A stretch of DNA of 64,000 bases from Planctomycetota bacterium (GCA_017303555.1 JAFLCN010000003.1:62001-126000); one strand, 5' to 3'; shown: positions 33,914 through 43,502, counted from the first letter of the stretch. Made by a program: numbers and translations. Notes: generated by a model from the letters alone, not told the origin.

Positions 33914-34576
33914 TTACTTCTCTTCGGGCGAATCAACCACCTGCTGGCCCGACTGCGGACCCGATTGCTGGCCGGGCTGTACCGGCAGCTCGTCGTCCAC
34001 GGTGTTCGCGGGAAGCGGCCGGTCGGCCGGCGTGCCCGGAATGTGCAGCGCCGGGGGCTCGAGCACGCCGATCTCGTATTCGCTCGATCCGGTCACGCGC
34101 CACGGCTCCCAGCCGCCGGCGAGACGAACCTCGACGCCGCGGTACACATGGCCTCCGCCCGGCTTCTCGGCCACTTCAAAGACGGGGCGGATAATGTCGA
34201 TCCGGGCGATCTCGCCCCGGAGCCAGACGCGGGTGACGTGGTACACCGGAAGCGTCTTGGCGTTGGCCTCGCTGATGGGCTGCGCGCCGTGGCCCACGAG
34301 CGAGACGATTCGCTCGTAGGTTTCTTCGGAAGAGCCGGCGGGCAGGTTGATCGCGAAGGGCGCGTTGTCGCCACCGGGCGGGGGATAGCGCATGGCGGTC
34401 CAGCGGAGTGCCGCGGCCATGGCGTTCTTCATGTTGAAACTCGCGTTCACGTTCTTGGTCGCGAAATCGTCGCCGGTGATGGGGGGGTAATTGGCATACT
34501 CGCGCGTGCACGAGGCGAGCGCGATGGTCCCGGCGAGCGTGATCAGGGTCGTGAGGCGCAGAAACGTGGAGTTCAT
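33914..34576 (-). CDS. Lipoprotein of unknown function
   Basis: 220 residues from ATG 34576. The N-terminus (MNSTFLRLTTLITLAGTIAL then ASC) ends in the lipobox LASC, so the mature protein would be lipid-anchored. The rest has no family I recognise; it contains a region with RVWLRGEIARIDIIRPVF and VYRGVEVRLAGG, and a Gln/Pro-rich C-terminus. It precedes pyrB on the same strand. Confidence 0.7.
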   Translation of the reverse strand: MNSTFLRLTTLITLAGTIALASCTREYANYPPITGDDFATKNVNASFNMKNAMAAALRWTAMRYPPPGGDNAPFAINLPAGSSEETYERIVSLVGHGAQPISEANAKTLPVYHVTRVWLRGEIARIDIIRPVFEVAEKPGGGHVYRGVEVRLAGGWEPWRVTGSSEYEIGVLEPPALHIPGTPADRPLPANTVDDELPVQPGQQSGPQSGQQVVDSPEEK

Positions 34577-34709
34577 AGCGTCTTCCTTCGGTCCGTCGGG
34601 CGTTCGGGCGAGAGTCCCAAAGCCCGCAGCAAGCGGGAGAATAGTGGGTTCTTGGGAGAAAGGGGTCAAGGGTCGAATCGCCGGGGCCGGCCCGGGCGAA
34701 AGATCGGGT

Positions 34710-35366
34710 GTGGCAAAGCGCTCCGATCGTACAACTGCTTCACCGACCCACCCGGCGCTCGCCCGGCGGTTTGTTGTCGGAATTTCGGGTGCCTCGGGAG
34801 CCTGGTACGCGCAGCGGTTGCTCGAAATCCTGCTTTCGCAAGGGCACGAGGTGCACCTGGTCGTCAGCGATTACGGCAAGCGGCTGTTGTTCGATGAATC
34901 GGGGATCAAGACCATCGATTTGGCCTCGCTCTGCCCGAAGCTGGCGAAAGGTGCGAAGGCATCGGAAATCTCGAAGAATCTGTTCATCCATCCGAATAAG
35001 GACGTCGGTGCGGTGATCGCTTCCGGCAGTTTCCTGCACGACGGCATGGTCGTGATCCCCTGCTCGAGCGCGAGTCTGGGCGCGATGGCAACAGGCGGCG
35101 GCAGCAACCTCTTGTGCCGCGCCGCGATGGTGACGCTGAAAGAGCGCAGACCGCTGATCGTCTGCCACCGGGAAATGCCGCTGAGCCTGATCGACATCCG
35201 GAATATGGAAACGCTGGCGCTGGCCGGTGCAACGATCTGCTCACCGAACCCGGGGTTCTATCTGCTGCCGAAGACGGTGGAAGAGATCGTGGACTTCACG
35301 GTGGGGAAGGTGCTCGATCTGCTGAAGGTGGAGCACGGGTTGAAGACAAGGTGGGAGAGCGACTGA
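34710..35366 (+). CDS. ubiX: Flavin prenyltransferase UbiX
   Basis: 218 residues from GTG 34710, chosen because upstream in-frame starts overlap the divergent lipoprotein gene. UbiX prenylates FMN to make the cofactor of UbiD decarboxylases. VVGISGASGAWYAQRLLE is the FMN-binding start, IPCSSASLGAMATGGGSNLL and RRPLIVCHREMPLSLIDI are the phosphate and prenyl-binding loops. ICSPNPGFYLLPKTVEEIVDF matches the C-terminus. No ubiD is in the window. It converges on the Fic gene, with 3 bases between stops. Confidence 0.92.
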   Translation: MAKRSDRTTASPTHPALARRFVVGISGASGAWYAQRLLEILLSQGHEVHLVVSDYGKRLLFDESGIKTIDLASLCPKLAKGAKASEISKNLFIHPNKDVGAVIASGSFLHDGMVVIPCSSASLGAMATGGGSNLLCRAAMVTLKERRPLIVCHREMPLSLIDIRNMETLALAGATICSPNPGFYLLPKTVEEIVDFTVGKVLDLLKVEHGLKTRWESD

Positions 35367-35369
35367 GAT

Positions 35370-36608
35370 TCAGTCGGGCTTTTTGAGCGATTCGGTGTCT
35401 TCGGCTTCGATAATTGCGAGTATGTCTTTGGCCATCCAGTCGCGGTCGCGCTGCTGTCCGGTGATCTCGGTCAGAATTCCAGCCTTTTCCAGCATCGCGA
35501 GGTCGGAGTAGGCCGTCAGCTTCGCGACACCCCCCAGAATCTTGCGGGCTTCGTCCGCGTTGACAACCGGCACGGCGAAAAGGTGATCGACCACAGCGAA
35601 AGTGCGGGACTTGGCGTTGAGCGTCTTGAGCTGCTCGTAATAGCGATCACGCAGATCGATCAGTAGTTCGCTCCTGACGATCGAGTCGATCGCGGAGATC
35701 AGAATGGCGTCGATGATGAACTCGATCCACGAAGCCCAATCTCCGTGCGTGCTGACGCGGAGCAGCAGCTCGTTGTACTTGTCTTTGTTCCTGTAGATGT
35801 GCGCGCTGAAATACACGGTCGGATGATCGAGAAGCCCTTCTGTGACCAGGCTTCTCGACATCAGCACGCGCCCCACACGTCCGTTCCCATCCCAGAACGG
35901 GTGAATTGCTTCGAACTGATAATGCTCCATCGCGATCGCAATCAGAGCGGGAATATCCCGTGGGCGGTTGTTTGCAAAGGTCTCGAACGCATCCAGGCAA
36001 CGAGAGAGTTCATCGCCCGGCGGCGGGGGCACAAACTTCGCATTCTCCGGTCCGAGTTCGTTGGTGCCGATGTAGACATGCACGCGCCGGAAATCGCCCG
36101 ACGGCATCTCGCGACCCCGGTCGTCCGCGATTCCTTCGAGTAACTTCTCGTGAATTTCTCTGATGAGTCGCTTGCTGGTCGGCAGCACCGAGTGGACGCC
36201 GTGCTCGAGCGCGACGACGTAGTTTGCGCTTTCTTTGCCCCGGCTGCGGACCGGCAACGCGCGGCTCGCCCCGCCCAGCACCAGTTCTTCCGCCGTCGTG
36301 TGGACACCTTCGATTTGAGAAGACAGCTTTGCTTCACGCATCCAGATCGCACGGAGCAGTCCCGCGGAGTTCTGCACACGCTTGTGTAGTCCGTTCAGCT
36401 TCCCAAGCGCCAGCAGAGCCTCGGAATGGCGGTCAAACAGTCGGAGTTTGAGCTCGCGCCAGTCGAGCGCCGGGGGTAGCGGGTTGGGGACGAACGCGAC
36501 TGTTTCGACCGCCTCGGTTTTGATGCGACCGCTGCGCACCGTGGTGCGGGGAATTCGGACGTCAACCAAGTTGCCGGGTGCCAGTGGCGTGAACTGGTTC
36601 CGATTCAT
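35370..36608 (-). CDS. Fic-domain protein (class II, autoinhibited)
   Basis: 412 residues. The Fic motif HPFWDGNGRVGR lies near residue 231, with all catalytic residues of AMPylating enzymes present. An inhibitory-helix motif SSQIEGVHTT is near residue 95, N-terminal to the Fic core, so this is the class II arrangement. The C-terminal third (VVNADEARKILGGVAKL..LAMLEKAGILTEIT) looks like a winged-helix domain. It could modify a target protein or act as a transcriptional autoregulator. An inverted repeat (36639-36667) lies just upstream of the start. Confidence 0.88.
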   Translation of the reverse strand: MNRNQFTPLAPGNLVDVRIPRTTVRSGRIKTEAVETVAFVPNPLPPALDWRELKLRLFDRHSEALLALGKLNGLHKRVQNSAGLLRAIWMREAKLSSQIEGVHTTAEELVLGGASRALPVRSRGKESANYVVALEHGVHSVLPTSKRLIREIHEKLLEGIADDRGREMPSGDFRRVHVYIGTNELGPENAKFVPPPPGDELSRCLDAFETFANNRPRDIPALIAIAMEHYQFEAIHPFWDGNGRVGRVLMSRSLVTEGLLDHPTVYFSAHIYRNKDKYNELLLRVSTHGDWASWIEFIIDAILISAIDSIVRSELLIDLRDRYYEQLKTLNAKSRTFAVVDHLFAVPVVNADEARKILGGVAKLTAYSDLAMLEKAGILTEITGQQRDRDWMAKDILAIIEAEDTESLKKPD

Positions 36609-36638
36609 GGTTCAAAAGTCTATGACCACAAGAATGAC

Positions 36639-36667
36639 TAGTCCATTTTTTGCAATATTTTGGACTA
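36639..36667. promoter_or_regulatory. Inverted repeat upstream of the first fic gene
   Basis: TAGTCCA (36639-36645) and TGGACTA (36661-36667) form a perfect inverted repeat with a 15-base AT-rich centre. It starts 31 bases upstream of the fic ATG, the position of an operator. The Fic protein has a winged-helix-like C-terminus and could bind it, but this is inference. Confidence 0.5.
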
Positions 36668-36718
36668 ACTCCGCGGACGAACTGGATTTCTAAACCAAAA
36701 AGTTATAGGACGTGATGC

Positions 36719-39700
36719 TTATTCATCCGAATCGTTCTTCTTGAACTTCTTCTCCCACGGCTTCTTCTCGTTCAGCTCGACCGAGACGCCTCCGACGATA
36801 CGGGCGCTGGCAGGGCCAAGGGCGGATTCGATGTCCGCGAGAAGCTGGGGCTTGAGGCCGACGCGCAGGCCCGGGGTCGTGAGAATGGCCGTGTGCGTCA
36901 TCGTGCCGATGGCGAGTTCGACGGGGAATGGCGTGAGCGCGTGACGGGCGAGGACTGCTTCAAGCTCGCCGTCGGAAGCACCTCGGGTGGCGGAGGAGTT
37001 GCTTGCCGCGGGACCGGCCGCGTGCGACTTCAGAACCGTTGCGAGCGATTCGACGGCGGGGATGCTCGTGCCGTTGAGTTTGCGCTCGTCGATGAGCACT
37101 TGCAGCCGCCCCGGGCTGAGGGGCACGCCCTCGATGGGGACAAGGCGATCGACGATGAGCTGGGGCTCGCCCCGCGAGAGATCGGCGCGGCCGAGCACAA
37201 AGATGATCTTGTCGGCTTCGATCAAGTGACCGAAGCGCTTGTAGCAATCGGAGAAGGCGACGCAATCGAGCGTCCCGGATTGGTCTTCGACCGTAACGAC
37301 CGCCATTTTCTCTCCGGCACTTCGCCCCGATTTCACGATCAGAGTTCGGATACCCTGCACGATTCCCGCCAGGATAACCCGGGCGTCCTGCTGCACGGTC
37401 TTGACGGCGGCAATCGGGTGCGTGGTGAACACGCTCGACCAGCGTTTCCACGCGTCCATCGGATGGCTGCTGACGAAGAAGCCGAGGATTTCCTTCTCGA
37501 AGCGGAGCGTTTCGCTTTCGATCCACTTGTCGGCGCGGGCGAGAGCGGTTGCGGACGAAGACGCACCGGCTGAAGCGGGCGGCTCGGAGCCTCCGAAACC
37601 GAAGAGCGCGCCCTGACCGGCGGCGCGATCCGCGGCGATCTTCTGCCCGGCGTTGATGGCTTGCTCGATGGTCGCAACCATCGCGGACCGGTTGTCGCGC
37701 CCGTGCACGCTGTCGAACGCGCCGCACTTGATGAGCGATTCGATCGCCGACTTGGTGATTGTGCCCTGCGGGATGCGCTCGCAGAAATCAAAGAGCGAGG
37801 AGAAAATCGCGGGTTCGGAAGATGCCGCATCCGCCCCCGGCGTTTGGCCGTTGCGTTCCGCGATGATCTTCTCGATCGCCTTTTCGCCCGTCCCCTTGAT
37901 GGCTTTCAGGCCGAAGCGAACGTGGCCCGCGTGCGCACTCTTTTCTTCGCCGGGCAGGAACACGACCGCAAAGTCCGCGTTCGAGAGGTTGATGTCGGGC
38001 GGGCGGACCTCGACGCCGGTCTTGATCGTCTTGCCGATGGTCTTCGGGTTGCCCGTCGGCTCGACGAAGCGGCACTTCTTGCAGTCTTCGAGATACGAGA
38101 TCCACTCACTAGCCTTCTGCGCCTGGCTTTCAAACGTCAGGAACGCCGCCATGTACTGGTTGGGGAAGTAGGTTTTCAGGTACGCCGTCTGATACGCGAC
38201 GATGGCGTAACCGGTCGAGTGCGACTTGTTGAAGCCGTAGCCGGCGAACTTCAAGATGAGATCGAAGAGATCCTGCGCCTGTTGCTTGCTCAGGCCCTGC
38301 TTGTTCGCGCCCTCGATGAACTTGGGGCGTTCCTTGTCGATCTTGTCGTGCTTCTTCTTGCTGATGTTCTTGATCAGCGTGTAGGCATCGCGGAGCTTGA
38401 TGCCGCCGAGGCCGTGCACGATCTGCATGACCTGTTCCTGATAGACCATCACGCCGTACGTCTCGGCGGTGTAGCGATCGACGATCTCGTGCACCTTGGG
38501 CACGGTCTCGGTGCCGTGCTTGCGCCGGTTGTAATCCGGGATGAGATCCATTGGGCCCGGACGGAAGAGCGCGTTGGCGGCGATCAGGTCTTCGAGCCGG
38601 TCGGGCTTCATCTCGACCAGCAGGCGGCGCATGCCCGGAGATTCAAACTGGAAGACGCCGGTGGTTTCGCCCCGGCGGAAGAGTTCGAAGACAGTCTGAT
38701 CGTCGAAGTTCAGACGATCGAGATCAAGCGGATGCGGGCCGCCATCGCCCGGTTTGCGGCCGACGGCTGCGTAAATCGCTTTCTCATCGAGCGCCTCGCG
38801 GATGAGTTGCTGGCAGCGAGCGACGATCGAGATCGTGCGCAGGCCCAGGAAGTCCATCTTGAGCAGGCCCATCTTCTCGCAGGTGGGGCCGTCCCACTGC
38901 GTGACGATTTCGTGCTCTTCGGCCTGGGGCTGCTTATAGAGAGGAACGATTTCGTGCAGCGGGCGGGTGGCGACGATGACGCCTGCCGCGTGAACGCTGG
39001 CGTGGCGGGCCTGGCCTTCGAGCGTGCGGGCGTTGTCGAGCAGCCGCGCGATGCGCTGGTCGTTCTCGTAGAGCTTGCGAAGATCGGGCTCCTTCTCGAG
39101 CGCATCTTCGATCGTGATGTTGAGCTGCTCGGGAATCAGCTTGGCGATCTTGTCAACTTCGGACAGCGGCAGGCTGAACGCACGCCCCACATCGCGCACC
39201 GCGGCACGCGCCTTCATCGTCCCGAACGTGATGATCTGCGCAACGTGCCCGTACTTCTTGCGGACGTAATTGATCACGTTCGCGCGGCCATCCTGGCACA
39301 AGTCGATATCGATATCGGGGTATTCGCTGCGATCAGGGTCGGTGAAGCGTTCGAAGAGCAGGCCGTAGCGCACCGGGCACGCGTTGGAGAGGCCGAGCAC
39401 GTAACCGACCATCGTGCCGACGCCCGAACCTCTGGCGAGCGCAGGGACGTTGTTCTGGCGGCCCCAGTTGACGAAATCCCAGACGATCAGGAAGTACGCC
39501 GCGATGTTCTTGTCGCAGAGGATCTTCAGTTCGCGTTCGAGGCGTGCGGTTTTGTCGGCGCGATCCGAGTTCGTGTCAGACTTTGCCGGTCCGTACCGCC
39601 AGATGAACCCGGCTTCGGCGAGCAGGCGCAGGGCCTTGTCGCAGTCCTTCTTTGTCTGCGCGATCTCGTCGGCGGTCGGTTCTTTCTCGAAGGGAAGCAG

Positions 39701-40750
39701 TTCGAACTTCGAGCAGTAATCGCGATACCAGGCGGAAAGGTCGCCGTTGTACTTCTTGTCGTCGTGTTTGGGAAGATCCTTTGCCGCGGGTACGCGGATC
39801 TTGACCATCGGCGCGTGGCTGACGCCCAGGGGCAATTCGACATTGCATCGCTCGGCGATTTCGACGGTGGCATCGCATGCGGCTTTGCCGACCGCGCCGT
39901 ACTGCTCGAACAGCTCGCGCATCTCGCGCGGGCTCTTGACGTAGAGCTCTTCCGGATAGCGCATCCGGTCGGTGTCGTCTTTGTTCCGCGCCGTGGAGAT
40001 GCACACCAGCGTGTCGTGCGCGTCGTGGTCTTCGGCTTTCAGGAAGTGTGCGTCGTTGTCGCACACAAGCTGCAGCTTCAGTTCCTGCGCCAGCTTGATC
40101 AGGTGCTTGTTGATCGAGTTCTGATCGCGAACGTGGTGCTGCAGCTCGACAAAGAAATTCTTCTTGCCGAGCGCCTTGGCGTGCCACTCCGCGCTCTCGA
40201 CGGCCAGATCCCAGTACTTGCGATCGCCCGAGCTCTCGAACGCGAGCAGATGCTCGCCGATCTCGCTACCCAGGTGGCCGTTGATCGCGATCAATCCCTC
40301 GGAGTGCTTCGCAAGCAGTTCGCGATCGATACGGGGCTTGTAATAAAACCCGGTGACATACGCCTCCGAGCAGAGCACAAGCAGGTTCTTCCAGCCCGTG
40401 AGATTCTCCGCGAGCAGCACGAGGTGATACCCGCCCTCGCCTCCGCCTGTGTATGTGCGGTCCTGGCGCGGCTTCCCCGGGGGCGTGACATACGCCTCAA
40501 CGCCCAGGATCGGCTTGATGCCTTTGTCTTTGCACGCCGTGTAAAACGCAACATGGCCGAAGATGTTGCCGTGGTCGGTGATGCCGACGCTGGTCATCCC
40601 GAGCTCGGCGACCCGCTTCACCAGCTTGTCGATGCGGTTGCCACCGTCGAGCAGCGAGTACTCGGTGTGCAGGTGCAGGTGCGAAAACTGCTGCTCCCGG
40701 GGGAGGGCGGGTGTCGCAGGCTTGGAGTTGGCGGGGGCTTCCGATGCCAT
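36719..40750 (-). CDS. dnaE: DNA polymerase III subunit alpha
   Basis: 1343 residues, the size of a full DnaE replicative polymerase. HLHLHTEYSLLDG and VGITDHGNIFG start the PHP domain. The palm has RGSGVGTMVGYVLGLS and PDIDIDLCQDGR (catalytic aspartates), and the fingers have AGVIVATRPLHEIVPLYK and MGLLKMDFLGLRTI. GYGFNKSHSTGYAIVAYQTAYL (tail truncated) is typical of the family. A tandem helix-hairpin-helix and an OB-fold (VILAGIVQGIRTL) follow near residues 1010 and 1130. It is the polymerisation core of the replisome. A DUF433/DUF5615 pair lies upstream on the same strand. Confidence 0.95.
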   Translation of the reverse strand: MASEAPANSKPATPALPREQQFSHLHLHTEYSLLDGGNRIDKLVKRVAELGMTSVGITDHGNIFGHVAFYTACKDKGIKPILGVEAYVTPPGKPRQDRTYTGGGEGGYHLVLLAENLTGWKNLLVLCSEAYVTGFYYKPRIDRELLAKHSEGLIAINGHLGSEIGEHLLAFESSGDRKYWDLAVESAEWHAKALGKKNFFVELQHHVRDQNSINKHLIKLAQELKLQLVCDNDAHFLKAEDHDAHDTLVCISTARNKDDTDRMRYPEELYVKSPREMRELFEQYGAVGKAACDATVEIAERCNVELPLGVSHAPMVKIRVPAAKDLPKHDDKKYNGDLSAWYRDYCSKFELLPFEKEPTADEIAQTKKDCDKALRLLAEAGFIWRYGPAKSDTNSDRADKTARLERELKILCDKNIAAYFLIVWDFVNWGRQNNVPALARGSGVGTMVGYVLGLSNACPVRYGLLFERFTDPDRSEYPDIDIDLCQDGRANVINYVRKKYGHVAQIITFGTMKARAAVRDVGRAFSLPLSEVDKIAKLIPEQLNITIEDALEKEPDLRKLYENDQRIARLLDNARTLEGQARHASVHAAGVIVATRPLHEIVPLYKQPQAEEHEIVTQWDGPTCEKMGLLKMDFLGLRTISIVARCQQLIREALDEKAIYAAVGRKPGDGGPHPLDLDRLNFDDQTVFELFRRGETTGVFQFESPGMRRLLVEMKPDRLEDLIAANALFRPGPMDLIPDYNRRKHGTETVPKVHEIVDRYTAETYGVMVYQEQVMQIVHGLGGIKLRDAYTLIKNISKKKHDKIDKERPKFIEGANKQGLSKQQAQDLFDLILKFAGYGFNKSHSTGYAIVAYQTAYLKTYFPNQYMAAFLTFESQAQKASEWISYLEDCKKCRFVEPTGNPKTIGKTIKTGVEVRPPDINLSNADFAVVFLPGEEKSAHAGHVRFGLKAIKGTGEKAIEKIIAERNGQTPGADAASSEPAIFSSLFDFCERIPQGTITKSAIESLIKCGAFDSVHGRDNRSAMVATIEQAINAGQKIAADRAAGQGALFGFGGSEPPASAGASSSATALARADKWIESETLRFEKEILGFFVSSHPMDAWKRWSSVFTTHPIAAVKTVQQDARVILAGIVQGIRTLIVKSGRSAGEKMAVVTVEDQSGTLDCVAFSDCYKRFGHLIEADKIIFVLGRADLSRGEPQLIVDRLVPIEGVPLSPGRLQVLIDERKLNGTSIPAVESLATVLKSHAAGPAASNSSATRGASDGELEAVLARHALTPFPVELAIGTMTHTAILTTPGLRVGLKPQLLADIESALGPASARIVGGVSVELNEKKPWEKKFKKNDSDE

Positions 40751-40807
40751 CGCCGACAGGATACTCCGGGTCGAAAAGTGCGGTCCCGCGTCCTGGGGGC
40801 TTTTCTG

Positions 40808-41173
40808 TCAGTTGATCGGAAGTCGCCGAATTCTGAGCCGGGCGTCTTCAAAAACGACGACGCTTCCAACAGAAAGGTCCGCCTCGAGCGCCGAGAGATT
40901 TGCACGCAAGAGCGGCGCGACGGCCTCGGTCGATTTCCGGCTGGTGCGAATCAGTATGACGGAGGGCTTGCTCGCGCCCCGCTTTGCAAGCAGTGTTCCG
41001 AAGTCGGTGTCGGCCGCGAGCAGAATCCGACTCTCTTGGGCAGCAAAGGCAAAGACGTCGTCGTCCGGCGCGGATTGAATCATCACATCGCGAACATGCA
41101 GCGCATCGTGTCCCATCGAGCGCAATTCGTCGCGAAGCCGTGGTGACAAACTGTTGTCGATAAAGAATTGCAT
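40808..41173 (-). CDS. DUF5615 PIN-like toxin (second module)
   Basis: 121 residues. MQFFIDNSLSPRLRDEL, GHDALHVRD and LLAADTDFGTLL are the acidic motifs of the family, a PIN-like metal-dependent nuclease fold. RPxx at the C-terminus matches the paralogue at 15688. It follows its antitoxin by 18 bases. It lies upstream of dnaE on the same strand, and read-through into dnaE is possible. Confidence 0.8.
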   Translation of the reverse strand: MQFFIDNSLSPRLRDELRSMGHDALHVRDVMIQSAPDDDVFAFAAQESRILLAADTDFGTLLAKRGASKPSVILIRTSRKSTEAVAPLLRANLSALEADLSVGSVVVFEDARLRIRRLPIN

Positions 41174-41191
41174 TGCGCCCGTGGTCTCGGA

Positions 41192-41419
41192 TCATCCGGC
41201 GAGAGGTAGCTGTCGCTCCTGCACCGCTGCCGCGGCATACGCGAGCGATTCGAGGACATCTTCCCTGGTCAGATCCGGATAGTCCTTGAGAATCATCTCA
41301 AGCGTCAGGCCTTCCGCAGCGAGACCGACGATCGTCGCAACTGGAATGCGCAGGCCGCGGACGCAGGGCACGCCGCCCATCTGCCGCGGATCGATCGAAA
41401 TGCGGGGAAACCTCGTCAT
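41192..41419 (-). CDS. DUF433 antitoxin-like protein (second module)
   Basis: 75 residues from ATG 41419; longer in-frame starts give a low-complexity leader. RISIDPRQMGGVPCVRGLR is the DUF433 signature, and YPDLTREDVLESLAYAAAA matches the C-terminus of the family. It precedes the DUF5615 gene by 18 bases on the minus strand. It resembles the antitoxin at 15418 but is clearly diverged. Confidence 0.8.
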   Translation of the reverse strand: MTRFPRISIDPRQMGGVPCVRGLRIPVATIVGLAAEGLTLEMILKDYPDLTREDVLESLAYAAAAVQERQLPLAG

Positions 41420-41492
41420 TCCGAATTGTTGGCGCGCACGATTGAAACGGCCTTCGGCTCCGGGTGGGCTCGGGCTTGGGACATTCGCTCCG

Positions 41493-43106
41493 TTACGGGC
41501 ACACCAACTCGTTGTAAGCCGCCGCGAAGATGGTGAAATCGGCATCCTCGACGGTGTTATCGCCGTTCAGGTCCGACCACGGGCTTGCCGGGGGCACCAG
41601 CAATGCGTTGTAGTCGGAAGCGAAGACGACGAAGTCGGCATCGTCCACGGCCAGATCACCGTTGAGGTCGGCCGGGCAGTTCGATCCGCCGGTCGCCTCG
41701 ATCGCGAAGATGTCGGGCCAGGGCATGGTGGCGCTGGCAGTGAAGCCCGCCGTCAGCGAGATCAGGTCGACCACGGTGCCGCCCCCGGCGAAGGCGAAGC
41801 GCCGGGCGCCCAGGGCGCTCGAAATCTGGTTCGCGCTCCGCGAGAACGGGCTGGGCACGTTCGGCGCAGCATCGAGCGTGCCCTCGAAGACGTGCGAGTC
41901 GGAATCCAGCGTGATCGACCGCACGGTGCCGGCCAGGAGAACATCGCTGCCGCGGACGATGGAGAACGGAGTATCCGCAAACACGAACGCGCTCCCGGAG
42001 ATCCCGATGAACACGATCGGCGCGATCATCAGTTTCGCGCCCACCGCAGGGTCTTCTGCCGGGCGATACGTATGGCGCTTCTCGCTGTCGCGCATCATGG
42101 CCAGATCGGGCGGCAGCGCGAGGTTGGTGTTCTCCACCATCGAGAGCGTGCCCGCGCCGGCGTCAAACCGCCAGATGCACGCTCCGCGAAGCCATGGTTC
42201 GCCCGATGGTGCAACCGACGGCAACATCGGCACGATCATCGGGTCGTCCGCCATCGTGATCGCTTCGCCAGAAGGTTTCATCACGCCGTGTGTCGCGGCA
42301 AAGAACAGAATCGGAGTCCGGCCGGAGTACAGCGCGTTGGTGTACTTGCCCTCCCAGTACATGTCAACGAGTCCGAATGGCGACATCGATCCGGCCGGCG
42401 TGCTGCCGAACTCGTTGAGCGAGCCGGTGTTCGGGCCGGTCGGCATGCCCGGTGCGACATCGAACGAGCCGATTGTTTGCGCGAACGACGTGATCGAGAC
42501 GCTGAATGAGCCCGGCGGGACGCCCGGTGTAAACGATGCTGTAGCGGTGCTGGAGAACACCGGGATGAGCCAGTTGGTGCTGCCGCACCAGGGGGGCGTT
42601 GTCAGAGCGACAACGGCTCCCGGCGGCATGTCGCCCGGCAGATCTTCGAAGCCATCGGCAACCATCGTGAACGAATTGATACCCGGGAGCGCGACGAGCG
42701 CGGTCGGCGCATAGCGGCAATAGAACGGGTCCCAGCCGTCCTCTTCCTTTTTCTTCTCTTCCGCTTGTCGCTTTGCCTTGATGCGGTTCAGTGCCGACTT
42801 GAGTTCCTGCACGGCCTTGAGCTTGCGTTCGAGTTCCTGAGCCTGTTGACCGGAAGCGCTGGTGAGTTGGACGAGAAGCTGCCGATCCTGAAGCCCGCAC
42901 CACGTCTCGAGCCCGGCAACGGCGATGCTGTCCGCGTTTTCCGCGGCGGTGACCAGAGGTCCGAGCACGGTCGGGATCGGCGCGTGGACGGCTTCATTGA
43001 GAACCGAGATGGCGATGTCGATGAGCGAGACGGCGTGAACCGAAGGCGGAAGGAGCGCCAAACCGGCGCACGCAGCCGTCACGCGAACGATTTGTGAACG
43101 CAGCAT
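41493..43106 (-). CDS. Secreted protein with dockerin-type C-terminus
   Basis: 537 residues from ATG 43106 with GGAGGATCCC as ribosome-binding site. The N-terminus (MLRSQIVRVTAACAGLALLP) is a signal peptide. Residues about 75-105 are a charged coiled-coil helix (QAQELERKLKAVQEL). The middle has no recognised family. The last 65 residues carry two dockerin-type motifs (DLNGDLAVDDADF and DLNGDNTVEDADF) ending NELVCP, like the protein at 1543-3783. Likely cell-surface or extracellular. Confidence 0.8.
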   Translation of the reverse strand: MLRSQIVRVTAACAGLALLPPSVHAVSLIDIAISVLNEAVHAPIPTVLGPLVTAAENADSIAVAGLETWCGLQDRQLLVQLTSASGQQAQELERKLKAVQELKSALNRIKAKRQAEEKKKEEDGWDPFYCRYAPTALVALPGINSFTMVADGFEDLPGDMPPGAVVALTTPPWCGSTNWLIPVFSSTATASFTPGVPPGSFSVSITSFAQTIGSFDVAPGMPTGPNTGSLNEFGSTPAGSMSPFGLVDMYWEGKYTNALYSGRTPILFFAATHGVMKPSGEAITMADDPMIVPMLPSVAPSGEPWLRGACIWRFDAGAGTLSMVENTNLALPPDLAMMRDSEKRHTYRPAEDPAVGAKLMIAPIVFIGISGSAFVFADTPFSIVRGSDVLLAGTVRSITLDSDSHVFEGTLDAAPNVPSPFSRSANQISSALGARRFAFAGGGTVVDLISLTAGFTASATMPWPDIFAIEATGGSNCPADLNGDLAVDDADFVVFASDYNALLVPPASPWSDLNGDNTVEDADFTIFAAAYNELVCP

Positions 43107-43502
43107 GGGATCCTCCAGTTCTCTTTCAGAGCACAGAACCGCGCCGCGCGGCGACTGGGCGCTTCGCCAGAGCAGTGCCCGCATCTATTTCACCACGCCT
43201 CCGCTCCGGGCGAATGAGGCCAATGCCCTAATCGTGGGGTGATTCGAGAAATTCGGAGTGGGCCCCGCGTCCGGCAATCTCGCCGCCCGGGCCGATTCCC
43301 GGTTCATCGGTGCCGCCTTTGACGCTGGTAGCGGCGCAGTCGATGCGTCGGTCCGTGCATCGTCGATCTGCGGGGGGTGTCGGATGCCGGCCGTGCTTTC
43401 TGATGGCATGGTTGGGTGGTCGGGCGGTCGTCGCCCGCGGAAGTCCGGCAATGGAAACTGCCGGCATGGCCGAAAGGCCGGGCTCAAGGAAGGGGAGAGA
43501 AA
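43107..43502. promoter_or_regulatory. Divergent intergenic region with hairpins before the sorted surface protein
   Basis: 396 bases between divergent starts. Near the right end CCGGCA (43445-43450) pairs with TGCCGG (43459-43464), and GGCC (43468-43471) with GGCC (43476-43479) around a GAAA tetraloop. They directly precede the AAGGGGAGAG ribosome-binding site. No conserved riboswitch motif that I know is present. The rest holds promoters that I cannot place. Confidence 0.4.

Noticed and set aside
37661..41146. 1161-codon plus-strand frame opposite dnaE
   Set aside because: Composition is Val/Asp/Arg-heavy without motifs, while the minus strand encodes a complete DnaE.
43440..43500. Cyclic di-GMP riboswitch at the leader of the surface protein
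   Set aside because: The CGAAAG piece is present by chance; the conserved ACGCAAAGCC element and other helices are missing.
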